Shown here: piece by piece, positions 1-9,064 of the stretch
How positions within the stretch are numbered: position 1 is the stretch's first letter
How the letters are laid out: every line of letters starts with the position of its first letter
Source of the DNA: an uncultured Spartobacteria bacterium
GTDB lineage: Bacteria; Verrucomicrobiota; Verrucomicrobiia; Chthoniobacterales; Chthoniobacteraceae
Assembly (NCBI GenBank): GCA_903901425.1
Contig: CAIURC010000154.1
Location: forward strand, 1 to 59,556
Direction of reading: 5' to 3'
DNA length: 59,556 bases
Notes under the pieces: generated by a model
What the model was told of the DNA's origin: nothing
Databases searched by the model: none
What the model saw: only the letters and a program-made list of their open reading frames with translations
Program-made: the position numbers and the translations under genes

Positions 1-3000
1 CCCCATTTCAAAGCTCAGGAAGTCGCCTTCGCGAAGCAACAAAACCAAGTTCCCCGAAGAATTCTGCGCCCAGAGGCCTACGTCATTCGCTGAAGTCACC
101 CCGCCCCCCGTCTTCAAGCTGGCCACAAAGGCAGGTCCGTATACCCCCTCGTTCCCCGGCCATGCCAGCGATCGAATCTGATTGAACTGAGCGCCAGCCA
201 CACCCGGCGCCGAGCCACCTTTCCGCGCCAGAACATCAAACCCGCTGCCATTTCGCTTGAGGATCACAGGATCCGCTATCGGCGCCGTGGTTTGTCCCTC
301 CGTTGGCACCGCAGAAATACTTCCCACAAACGCGTACCCACCTGCCTGGCCGCCCACCGGGTTTCCCACCGATCTGAGCACCACCGCGTTACCACCTGCG
401 GTGATCTGGTCTCCCTCCTGAGCAAGAATGGTCACCACAGAGGTACTTGAAATCGCCACCAGCATCTGGTCGTTGTCCGGCGTCACACCAGTTCCATCCT
501 GCACCAAACCAATCCGCACCACCATGCCTCCATCGTCACCCACCGACACCAAGCCAAGACTCCCGATGTTGACCGATTCACCATCCAGATTCTGGCTCCC
601 AGTCTTCAAGAGTACCACAGGCGACTCACTTCCTGAATCAAACTTCACCAGCGCCGCCGTCTGATCTGTAAACTCTACGCGCGCCACCAATACCCCATTC
701 TTGTTGAAACCCCGCCGCTGCCCAGGCGTGTCTGGCATCGCAGCAAAAGCGAGGATCGTCTTCACCTCCCGAGACTGTCCACCTCCCACCCCAACCATCG
801 ATCCAGTGCTGAGTAACTCCGCTATTTGCCCAAACGAATTCTGCCGCCACAACGAAAACACCCGGGGAACAGAGTCCTCGTCCTCAGGATCCGCCCCCTC
901 GGGAACCGGCTCGGACCGGAGCGCCGTGAAAAAGAGGTCGCCATTGTCCGCAAGCGCAATGTTCGTCACGCCATCCAAAAATGCCGACTCGCCCCCGTCG
1001 GCAACCACCGCCTGACTTGCGCGGAAGACAAGCCCCAGAACCCCGCCACGCCTCACCCACAAACCGGTTTCCGGATCCTCGGCATCGAGCAACGCCGAAA
1101 ATGCGAGATCCCCAGACCGGTTCACCACTGGAGTTCCAAACAAAAGATACGGCAAAGCCGTCCCGGGAGCTTGCTGCCCCTGAATCGCGACAGGATCCAC
1201 ACTGTCGGATACAAAGACGCCACGCACCCTCTCTCGCACGGCGTTCGCACACACCGCGTGATAGGCCATTCCTCCGTCCCCAGTGGCCGAAGGAACGCCG
1301 AACCTCAGAAACTTGAACCCGCCTCCCAGCGTAGCCTGCAGTCCGGCTGGAGCACTCCCGCCCGCCATCACCCCGCCACCAGAGGAAACCTGCAAAACCT
1401 TGTCCCCTCTGGAAGACAAATCCGAGGAAGCCGGATCCAGAACCCTGACCCCGGACAACTCTCTGGACTGCGCCTCCGCACCCCCGGTTTTGGTGTATTT
1501 CAATGTCACCGCATAACTCCCGACCGCGAGGCTGGCAGGTGCGCTCAAAAACCGCCCACCCAACCCCGTATTCAACGGGTCAAACCCCACCGTGTTTTCC
1601 TGTCCGTCCAGAAAACTACCGGCCAAGACCAGTTCGCTTTCCGCATCTGTTTTCTCATCCCTGAATATAAATCTCGCCAGCGAGGGCGACCCGGGTGCCG
1701 TCAGGGTGAACGTGAAAATCAACGGCGTGCCGCTCCCATGCCGCGAATAACCCACCCGCAGCGGAATCAATTCAATCCCGTTCGAAACCGTTACCCCGCG
1801 CAAAACCCCAAACGCCCGATGGTTCTCCAAAATATCGGTATACGTCAGCACAAGATCATAGATCCCGTTCGGAACCGCATCCCCAAACGCCACCTGCGCA
1901 GAGTCCGCCGGAGGGTTCCTCAAATCCACCGTCGCGGTGTGCCCACCCTGCGACTCATGCTGCGTTGCCAAAATCAACTTCGGCACCGTCCCGCTCCCGC
2001 CCGAAGGCCGGAACGCCAGCATCACACTTCCCGGCTTCGCCGCCTCAGGAAGCGAAAATGAAATCTGAGCCGCGCCCGGTGAAGAATCCGAAAAACTGGA
2101 CAGCGTCGGCTCCTCGGTCACCGTGTCGATCCGGAAACCGGTCACCGGCCCCATTGTCTGTGCCCCCGTTGCGGACTGGTAATTGACCCGCACCGAGTAC
2201 ACACCGTCCGGGATAGACGGCCCCGAAACCACCGCGGCACTGGATCCAGCAGGAGAAGCCGGATCAAAATTAAACCGTCCCCCGATCTTCTCAAGAGCGG
2301 ATCCAAGCACCAGTTGACGCACTTCGCTCTCGGCATTCGTGAACTGTAACCGGAGGCTGCCCCGCTTGGCAGGCGATGGCAGCGAAAACTGCACCGTCAC
2401 CGGCGCCCGCGATGCGGTGTTCGGTTCGGGCAGGACCAACACAGGCGCCGTGCCCCGGATCAAAACGCCATTACTCGTCGCCACGGCTGCGTCGTTCATC
2501 CGCTGGTCACGGTAACTCAGACTCACCGTGTAGCTCCCCGGCGGGACAGGATCTCCACTCACCACAAAACCTCCGGCAAGCGGATCCTGAGGATTCAGAT
2601 CAAAGGAGTGCGCCCCCTTTGTTTCCTGGCTCCCCGCCAGAACCAGTTCCCGTGGGTTCAGTCCGTCATTGAACTTCAAAACGAGGGAACCCGCCGCAGC
2701 TGGCTCTGGGAGTGAGAAATTTAGGCGGACCGCAGATGCAAACACGGCTTTTGATGCGGGACTCGTCAGCAGGGGCGGCTGCGTTTCCGCATCCACAAAA
2801 ACCCGCTCAGCACGAACCGACTGGCGCTCGATCCCGGCAAGACTCCGGTAAAAAACTTGGACGGAGTATTCTCCAGAGGGAATCTTCCCACCGAAAGGCT
2901 GCACACTTTCAATACTCGGGCTCTTCTCTGGACTGCCTGCGCGAATGGCGAGGGTTTTTTCCCCCGCGCTTTCCAAATCCGCACTCAGCACAAGCACCCG

Positions 3001-6000
3001 GTTCACCAACGCGTTCCTGAACTGCACCCTCAGACTGCCTCGCATCGCTGGTTCGGGCAAAGAAAACTCCACAGAGAGGTTTCCAGAAACCAACGTGTCC
3101 GAAGTGGGCGACTTCAGAACCGGCGTAACCGAGGAAGGCGGCACGGCTTTCAGCACGCTCGCCGCACCCCAATTCGCCACATAAAGGTCTCCAGATGGCG
3201 CCACTGCAACTCCCAACGGCCCGAAAAATCTTGAGTCGGTCCCCACTCCTCCCCTGTTCCCCGGGGCAGCCATCATTGCCCCCATTTCAAGAGGCGCCCC
3301 TCCGATCTGCACACGAATCGTGTCGCTTTCCGCCGGAAACCGATAGACCGCACACTGAAACGGATAAGAAACAAAAACGGTCCCGGATGCGTCTACCGCC
3401 AGTCCACCCAACTGCTCAGAATTGTCTCCAAGATTCAAAACGTCCAGATCCGGAAAATAGGCCGCAGTCAGATCCTCCCCGGTCGCAACGGTCTGTCCCA
3501 TGATTGACACCACCCCATCCTCGATCCTGCGGACCGAGGCAGCAGATGCCGATCCCTGATCTCCGACATACACCCGTGTCCCGTCAGGTGTCACAGCCAC
3601 AAGGGTCGGATTATAGAATTGCGCCTCCTCTCTCGGGCCGGTGTCGCCCCCAGAAATACCGGAAATTCCTGCAAACGTTTCCACATACTCCTCAGACGCC
3701 TCAAACCCCTTTTTAATCTTACGAATCGTATAGTTCCCGGAGTCTGCCACATACACGTTGAAACTGTTATCCACAGCGACTCCCCGCGGGCCGTTGAAGC
3801 GAGCCATCGCGGCACTTCCGTTCTGATCCCCTGAAACCGGAAGATGCTCGCCCGAAAGCGACACATTTTCTTCCGGATCAAAGCCCACCAGCGTCGTCAC
3901 CACCCCCGCCTTGGTCACCCTCCGAATCGCATGGTTGCCCCGGTCGGCAACGTACAAGTTCCCCAACCTGTCCACAGCAAGTCCTTCCGGCTCTGAAAAT
4001 CTTGACACCCCAACTGAACCGTCCCTGAATCCAGAATCATTAGGCGCACCTGCAAAGGTGATCACCTGTCCCCCTTTGATCCGACGAATCACATGATTCT
4101 CAGGGTCCGACACATAGACCGTGCCCTCCAAATCCACGGCCACTCCCTTCGGCTGAACAAACCGCGGCCCGATTGCAGGCCCGTCCGTAAACCCCCGCAA
4201 CGTCGGCGTGCCAGCCACAAGATTCACCCTCCGAGCAGCATCCATCGTCACCTTTCGAACACAGAAGTTCCCCGAATCCGCCACCCAAATTTCTCCAACC
4301 GACGTGGCACTCGGCGGCACCAACACTAGACCGCCGGGCCTGAAAAACTGGGCCACACCAAACCCGGAAGGAGCCCCTGTTCCTGCCCCGTCAAGAAATC
4401 CATCTTGCTCCGGAATACCCGCATAAGTGGTTACCCGGTTTGTCCCCACCCGACGGATACAGTGGTTTCCCCTATCCACCACATAAAGATTCCCATCGCC
4501 ATCCACCTGAAGCCCTGTGGGATCTCTGAATTGTGCTGACAGAGGTAAGGACGAATCCAGAAAACCGTCTTCCAGCGCATCTGTGCCGGCAACAACCACT
4601 GGGACATTCGCAGAACTGCGAATATCGAGCTTCAAAATCAGATTCCTCGAGGGAGCCGTGAAAAAGAGGTCGTTTCCACGCAAGGCCAGAGCCTGTGGCA
4701 CTTGGGAAAAGCTATAGTTCATCAACACCGCTCCAGCCAAAGACAGCTTCAAGATCCTCTGGTTGAGGCTGTCGGCAACGTAAAGCACTTCGCCGCCCCC
4801 GGCTTCAGTCCCCACCACAATTCCAGAGGGACTATTGAGGGTGGTGCTCAGGCTCAGGGTTGACACCATACCCGACGGGGCAACGCTCCGGATTTTATTG
4901 TTACCCGCATCGGCTACGTAAACGATTCCGCCGCTTCCCACCGCAAGCGCGGCGGGATCGTTAAACCGCGCAAGAATCGACCCACCAGAATCCTCTCCCC
5001 CTGACTGTCCGGGAACGCCAGCAAAAAGCGTCGTCTGACCGCTCGGCGCCACCTTCCGAATCGTCTGGCCATCGACTACAAAAACATCCCCGGTCGCCGG
5101 ATTCCGGGCCATTGCTTGGGGGGCTGTAAAACGGCAAACAGTTGTCCCGCCATCGGCCACTCCAGGACCACCCAAGCTTCCTGCAAAAATGGACCAGGAA
5201 TATCCGCCCTGGGAGCCCACCGGTATCTGGCCCACCGAAACCACATGCGACCCCGCGTTTGACACGTAAATTCTCCCCTCGCCTGTCACCGCAATCCCGC
5301 TGGGTATGTTGAACTTCGAGGCGGTCCCCACCCCGTCCACGGCCCCGGGAGACTGCGAAAACTGCCCCCCCACGGTCGACACCATGGAATTCGTCAGGTC
5401 CACCAACCGCACCGTGTGCTGGTCCGTCTCCGTCACCAGCAAACGAGTTGAATTCACAGCGGCAATCCCCAGTGGACCATTAAACTTCGAAATCACCGCC
5501 GCCCCATCCATATGACCCGCGCCATTCGACGCCCCTGCCGCTGTCACCCCCGCCACACTGGACACCTGAATGCCCAGCACGTTGTCTCTCACAATCTTCC
5601 GAATCGCATGGTTGCCTGAATCGGCGACGTACATCTCTGTAACTCCGTTGGTCGAAAGCACTGCGAGCCCCTTGGGAGAGCTGAACTTCGCCACCAACCC
5701 GGATCCATCGAAAAAACTAGGCGTCCCCTCCCCGGCCAGCGTCGTCACCCCCGTCTGTGTAATGCTCCGGATCCGGTGGTTTCCGGTGTCGGCCACCACA
5801 AGCGTGAAATCCGTGGAACCCGCCGGAGGCGGAATCAAGGCCACCGCATGCGGTTGGCTGAACAGCGCGGTCGCGAACGGCCCATCCGCAAAGCCACCTG
5901 CCCCCCGAACCCCAGCCACGGTTGTAACCGTCCGGCCCGTCGAGATCTTCCGGATGAGATGGTTGCCCGTATCCGCCACAAACAAATTGCCGCTCCCGTC

Positions 6001-6672
6001 GATCGCCAGCCCCCGCGGACTCCGAAACTTTGGCGGGGCCTTGCTCGCAAACACGTATTCTCCGCTCAATGTCTGCAGAACGGGTTGCGAAAGCGTCAGA
6101 GTTGTCCCATCCGCTGCAACACTCGCCACTCGGGCGCCCATCACAATCCCGGCTCCGGAAACCGAAGTACCCTGCACAATCCCCAGACTGGAAGCAGTGA
6201 CCCCGCCAGTTAGCTGCAACGTCGAGGACCCAGCACTTCCCGAAACGCTGGTTGTGCGCCTCTCCATCACACTGTCGGAATCCCCTGCAGAACCTGCAGT
6301 ACCGGCGTACAACCCGACAGTCCCATCTGGCAGAATCCACCGGATCACGTGGTTCGCAGTGTCTGCCACATAAACCTCGCCATTGGGGCCCGCGACCATT
6401 CCCGTGGGCCCATTAAACCGGGCCGAGCTCGAACCGTCCGCTTCAATGCGCCCATCCTGAAACGAGGGAGGAACACCCGGGTTGCCCGCAAACGCCGCCC
6501 TCCAAGAAATCGGCGCCTCAGGCGCCGGAGCCAAGGCGCCCCCCTGAGCCAGACAGACCGGCGCCATCGCCCCTGCCAGCCAAAAGAAAAAACACCAGAC
6601 CCAGAACGGCAAGCCCTTGGTTGCCGTGGTTTGCTCCGAGGGCTCCCAACAAATCCGAGACGCGCGCAACAT
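1..6672 (-). CDS. Giant secreted NHL-repeat protein, 3' end beyond the window
   Basis: An open frame of 2,224 codons runs from ATG at 6672 to the window edge with no stop found in the parts I translated, including the last 140 or so codons; the C-terminus lies outside. The N-terminus has a hydrophobic signal segment (about residues 22-42) ending in a CLA-QG type cleavage site. Residues about 60-1160 hold roughly 16 NHL repeats with the recurring pattern VYVADxGNHxIRKI, which predicts one or more beta-propellers. Residues about 1165-1725 hold five repeats of about 110 residues, each with a FSLPEPA..GSLxLxF core and an LVLAGS element, probably beta-sandwich domains. The remainder (about 1755-2224) is rich in short repeats such as LARKGGSAPGV, of the kind seen in large planctomycete and verrucomicrobial surface proteins. 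An extracellular or surface role is likely; the ligand is unknown. It lies 57 bp downstream of fabD on the same strand. Confidence 0.85.
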   Translation of the reverse strand, partial: MLRASRICWEPSEQTTATKGLPFWVWCFFFWLAGAMAPVCLAQGGALAPAPEAPISWRAAFAGNPGVPPSFQDGRIEADGSSSARFNGPTGMVAGPNGEVYVADTANHVIRWILPDGTVGLYAGTAGSAGDSDSVMERRTTSVSGSAGSSTLQLTGGVTASSLGIVQGTSVSGAGIVMGARVASVAADGTTLTLSQPVLQTLSGEYVFASKAPPKFRSPRGLAIDGSGNLFVADTGNHLIRKISTGRTVTTVAGVRGAGGFADGPFATALFSQPHAVALIPPPAGSTDFTLVVADTGNHRIRSITQTGVTTLAGEGTPSFFDGSGLVAKFSSPKGLAVLSTNGVTEMYVADSGNHAIRKIVRDNVLGIQVSSVAGVTAAGASNGAGHMDGAAVISKFNGPLGIAAVNSTRLLVTETDQHTVRLVDLTNSMVSTVGGQFSQSPGAVDGVGTASKFNIPSGIAVTGEGRIYVSNAGSHVVSVGQIPVGSQGGYSWSIFAGSLGGPGVADGGTTVCRFTAPQAMARNPATGDVFVVDGQTIRKVAPSGQTTLFAGVPGQSGGEDSGGSILARFNDPAALAVGSGGIVYVADAGNNKIRSVAPSGMVSTLSLSTTLNSPSGIVVGTEAGGGEVLYVADSLNQRILKLSLAGAVLMNYSFSQVPQALALRGNDLFFTAPSRNLILKLDIRSSANVPVVVAGTDALEDGFLDSSLPLSAQFRDPTGLQVDGDGNLYVVDRGNHCIRRVGTNRVTTYAGIPEQDGFLDGAGTGAPSGFGVAQFFRPGGLVLVPPSATSVGEIWVADSGNFCVRKVTMDAARRVNLVAGTPTLRGFTDGPAIGPRFVQPKGVAVDLEGTVYVSDPENHVIRRIKGGQVITFAGAPNDSGFRDGSVGVSRFSEPEGLAVDRLGNLYVADRGNHAIRRVTKAGVVTTLVGFDPEENVSLSGEHLPVSGDQNGSAAMARFNGPRGVAVDNSFNVYVADSGNYTIRKIKKGFEASEEYVETFAGISGISGGDTGPREEAQFYNPTLVAVTPDGTRVYVGDQGSASAASVRRIEDGVVSIMGQTVATGEDLTAAYFPDLDVLNLGDNSEQLGGLAVDASGTVFVSYPFQCAVYRFPAESDTIRVQIGGAPLEMGAMMAAPGNRGGVGTDSRFFGPLGVAVAPSGDLYVANWGAASVLKAVPPSSVTPVLKSPTSDTLVSGNLSVEFSLPEPAMRGSLRVQFRNALVNRVLVLSADLESAGEKTLAIRAGSPEKSPSIESVQPFGGKIPSGEYSVQVFYRSLAGIERQSVRAERVFVDAETQPPLLTSPASKAVFASAVRLNFSLPEPAAAGSLVLKFNDGLNPRELVLAGSQETKGAHSFDLNPQDPLAGGFVVSGDPVPPGSYTVSLSYRDQRMNDAAVATSNGVLIRGTAPVLVLPEPNTASRAPVTVQFSLPSPAKRGSLRLQFTNAESEVRQLVLGSALEKIGGRFNFDPASPAGSSAAVVSGPSIPDGVYSVRVNYQSATGAQTMGPVTGFRIDTVTEEPTLSSFSDSSPGAAQISFSLPEAAKPGSVMLAFRPSGGSGTVPKLILATQHESQGGHTATVDLRNPPADSAQVAFGDAVPNGIYDLVLTYTDILENHRAFGVLRGVTVSNGIELIPLRVGYSRHGSGTPLIFTFTLTAPGSPSLARFIFRDEKTDAESELVLAGSFLDGQENTVGFDPLNTGLGGRFLSAPASLAVGSYAVTLKYTKTGGAEAQSRELSGVRVLDPASSDLSSRGDKVLQVSSGGGVMAGGSAPAGLQATLGGGFKFLRFGVPSATGDGGMAYHAVCANAVRERVRGVFVSDSVDPVAIQGQQAPGTALPYLLFGTPVVNRSGDLAFSALLDAEDPETGLWVRRGGVLGLVFRASQAVVADGGESAFLDGVTNIALADNGDLFFTALRSEPVPEGADPEDEDSVPRVFSLWRQNSFGQIAELLSTGSMVGVGGGQSREVKTILAFAAMPDTPGQRRGFNKNGVLVARVEFTDQTAALVKFDSGSESPVVLLKTGSQNLDGESVNIGSLGLVSVGDDGGMVVRIGLVQDGTGVTPDNDQMLVAISSTSVVTILAQEGDQITAGGNAVVLRSVGNPVGGQAGGYAFVGSISAVPTEGQTTAPIADPVILKRNGSGFDVLARKGGSAPGVAGAQFNQIRSLAWPGNEGVYGPAFVASLKTGGGVTSANDVGLWAQNSSGNLVLLLREGDFLSFEMG

Positions 6673-6729
6673 GCCTGGAGCCTAGGGCTTCCCCCCAGAT
6701 CCAGCAAACCGATTCTTAGCCGCCGTCTG

Positions 6730-7668
6730 TTACAATTCCTTCCACTGCGCCACCGCGGCCTCGAGACTGGCCACGTCTGAAACCGAAATACACCGGGTGC
6801 CTTTCCGGATCCGATTCATCAAGCCAGCCAGCACACCCCCTGGCCCCAGTTCTAGGAACACCTCGCATTTCTCCTGGTCCAGCAAGTACTCCATCGACTC
6901 CGTCCAACGCACCGAACCGGTCACCTGATCCTGAAGTGTGGCCCGGATCTCCTCCGGCTCGCGCACCGCCCGGGCGTCCACGTTGCAAATCACTGGAAAC
7001 CGCGGTTCGGCGAACTGGGTATTCTGGAGTTCCTCCCCAAGCTTCACAAACGCCGAGTTCATTAGGCGCGAATGGTATGCCCCAGCCACATCCAGCATTT
7101 TGGCCATCCGGATCCCGTGCTCCTTGGCAAGGGACACCGCCAGCGCCACCTTCGAGGTTTCACCGGAAACCACGATCTGGCCCGGGCTGTTCAAGTTGGC
7201 CACATCCACGTCCGTCTCCGCCGCCAGCGCGCGGACAGTGCTCTCGTCCGCCCCAATCATCGCCGCCATCGCCCCAGCCGTGTTTTCGCAGGCCTCCTGC
7301 ATGAACAATCCCCGTCTCCCCACCAGTCTCAACCCCGTCTCAAAGTCAAAGGTGCCGGCCGCGGCATGCGCGGTGAACTCCCCAAGCGACAACCCCGCCG
7401 CGGCATGCACCGGAAAATCTCCGACCCGATCCCGCAACGCCTGCAGACAGGCCAGACCATGGACAAACAACGCCGGCTGGCAGTACCGGGTCTGGGTCAA
7501 TTCCTCTTTGGGCCCCTCAAAAGTCACCCGTTTCAACGGCATCCCAAGCACTTCGTCCGCCCGGTCAAACAGCGCCGCCGCCGAGGGGTGTGCCTCGGCA
7601 ATATCCCGTCCCATTCCCACCACCTGGGCCCCCTGCCCCGCAAACAACAACGCAATCTTTGTTTTCAT
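6730..7668 (-). CDS. fabD: Malonyl-CoA:ACP transacylase FabD
   Basis: FabD loads malonyl groups from CoA onto acyl carrier protein for fatty acid synthesis in the cytoplasm. The 312-residue product has the N-terminal GQGAQ motif (11-15), the nucleophile-elbow serine in GLSLGE (Ser94), the catalytic His in AYHSRLM (about 200) and the ELGPGGVL motif near the C-terminus. The usual GHSLGE is GLSLGE here, so the residue before the active serine is Leu instead of His. The start chosen is ATG 7668, which overlaps the TGA of the upstream kinase gene as ATGA, indicating translational coupling; a longer frame beginning 39 bp upstream would lie inside that kinase gene. No other fab genes are adjacent. 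Confidence 0.95.
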   Translation of the reverse strand: MKTKIALLFAGQGAQVVGMGRDIAEAHPSAAALFDRADEVLGMPLKRVTFEGPKEELTQTRYCQPALFVHGLACLQALRDRVGDFPVHAAAGLSLGEFTAHAAAGTFDFETGLRLVGRRGLFMQEACENTAGAMAAMIGADESTVRALAAETDVDVANLNSPGQIVVSGETSKVALAVSLAKEHGIRMAKMLDVAGAYHSRLMNSAFVKLGEELQNTQFAEPRFPVICNVDARAVREPEEIRATLQDQVTGSVRWTESMEYLLDQEKCEVFLELGPGGVLAGLMNRIRKGTRCISVSDVASLEAAVAQWKEL

Positions 7669-8786
7669 AAATTCGTCCCGCCATGAATCAACCGGGCCGC
7701 CCTCCATGCCGCCCGCTCCAGCAACTCCGCACCGCGCCCCATCGCTTCCTCAAGGGTCAGCACCCGGTCCACCACCGGTACGGTCATGCCAAAAACTCCC
7801 TCGGCCTCCTCCCCGAACGAACCTGCAAACGCCAGAACCGGCTTGCCATGCACCCGCGCCAACCGCGCCACCCCCGCCGGCCCCTTGCCCTCCAGCGTCT
7901 GCCCATCCAGCCGCCCCTCCCCGGTTACCACAAGGTCGCTCCCAAGAACTCGCCCGTCCAAGTCCAAGGCCTCCGAAACCAGATCAAAACCTGAGCGCAA
8001 TTCTGCCCCACAGAAACTCAAAAGCCCAAATCCGAGCCCGCCCGCAGCCCCTGCTCCCGGGCGGTCCCGGAAATCCACCCCGAGCGATTTCTTGGCCACC
8101 TCAGCCAACCGCTCCAACCCAGACTCCAAAACCTCCAGCCCCTCTCCGGATGCGCCCTTCTGAGGGCCGTACACCCGGGTTGCGCCCCGCTCCCCCAGCA
8201 ACGGATTGCCCACATCGCAGGCCGCCACCATAGGCGGCAACTCAAACCCAGAAGGCCGGAGGATCGCAGAAAGCCTCCCGAAATTCTCCGGCACCGCCTC
8301 CAGATCCTGCCCCGCCGCATCCAGGAAACGGTACCCCAACGCGGCAGCCATCCCAGCCCCGCCGTCGTTGGTTGCGCTGCCTCCCAGACCAATCAGAATT
8401 CTGGTCGCCCCGTTCTCCACCGCGTGCCGCAAAATCTGGCCGGTTCCAAATGTGCCGGAACGCAGGGGTGCACGATCCGCAGGTTGAACCCGCCAGAGCC
8501 CCGAAGCCTCGCTCATGTCCAAAACCACGCAGCCGTCCGCCATCCGGAAGTAACGGCCCTCCACGGGCCGACCTAGGGGATCCCGAACCTCCAAACGCAT
8601 CCAGTGCCCCCCGCCCACGGCTGCCGCCGCCAGCGACTCAGCAAACCCTTCCCCCCCGTCTGCAATCGGTGCCAGATCAATGACCACCTCCGGATTCACC
8701 CGCCGCCAGCCGCGCGCAATCGCCGCCGCCGCTTCCGGGGCAGAGATGGATCCCTTGAATTTGTCGGGTGCAACGAGAAGCTTCAT
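7665..8786 (-). CDS. Glycerate 2-kinase family protein
   Basis: The 373-residue protein begins MKLLVAPDKFKGS, the hallmark of the GarK/GlxK glycerate kinase family, followed by the IADGGEGF motif (about 60-70), GLGGSATNDGG (about 132-142) and VTGEGRLDGQT (about 288-298). These enzymes phosphorylate D-glycerate with ATP to 2-phosphoglycerate, feeding glyoxylate or glycerate carbon into lower glycolysis. Length matches the family. Its stop overlaps the fabD start by 4 bp (ATGA), so the two are probably cotranscribed although no pathway link is obvious. The 278 bp upstream are shared with the divergent redox gene and should carry both promoters. Gene symbol withheld because garK and glxK cannot be separated by eye. 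Confidence 0.92.
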   Translation of the reverse strand: MKLLVAPDKFKGSISAPEAAAAIARGWRRVNPEVVIDLAPIADGGEGFAESLAAAAVGGGHWMRLEVRDPLGRPVEGRYFRMADGCVVLDMSEASGLWRVQPADRAPLRSGTFGTGQILRHAVENGATRILIGLGGSATNDGGAGMAAALGYRFLDAAGQDLEAVPENFGRLSAILRPSGFELPPMVAACDVGNPLLGERGATRVYGPQKGASGEGLEVLESGLERLAEVAKKSLGVDFRDRPGAGAAGGLGFGLLSFCGAELRSGFDLVSEALDLDGRVLGSDLVVTGEGRLDGQTLEGKGPAGVARLARVHGKPVLAFAGSFGEEAEGVFGMTVPVVDRVLTLEEAMGRGAELLERAAWRAARLIHGGTNL

Positions 8787-9064
8787 GATTGGCGTTTCCT
8801 CTTCTCTCCCCTCCGTTCCCGGATGACAAGCCGCCTCTCACCGGCTCAGAACTTTCGCCCCCCGGCACTCCGGGAATCCCCGCGGCGCCCCCGAATCGGT
8901 TTGACACTGCCACGCTGCGGGACTAGCCAGTCCTTACCGAATTGCACTGAGCCCATGCTTCCTGACTTCCTCCCTGACCTGGGGTTTCTCCCACGTCTGA
9001 GGGGCTATCAGGATCCCACACGACACTTCCGCACGGCCAACCTTCCGGGCCGCCCTTTTTCTCC

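Noticed and set aside
826-2061. A 411-codon open frame on the plus strand
   Set aside because: It is antisense to the NHL protein gene, has biased Pro/Arg/His composition and no family features. The minus frame shows clear repeats.
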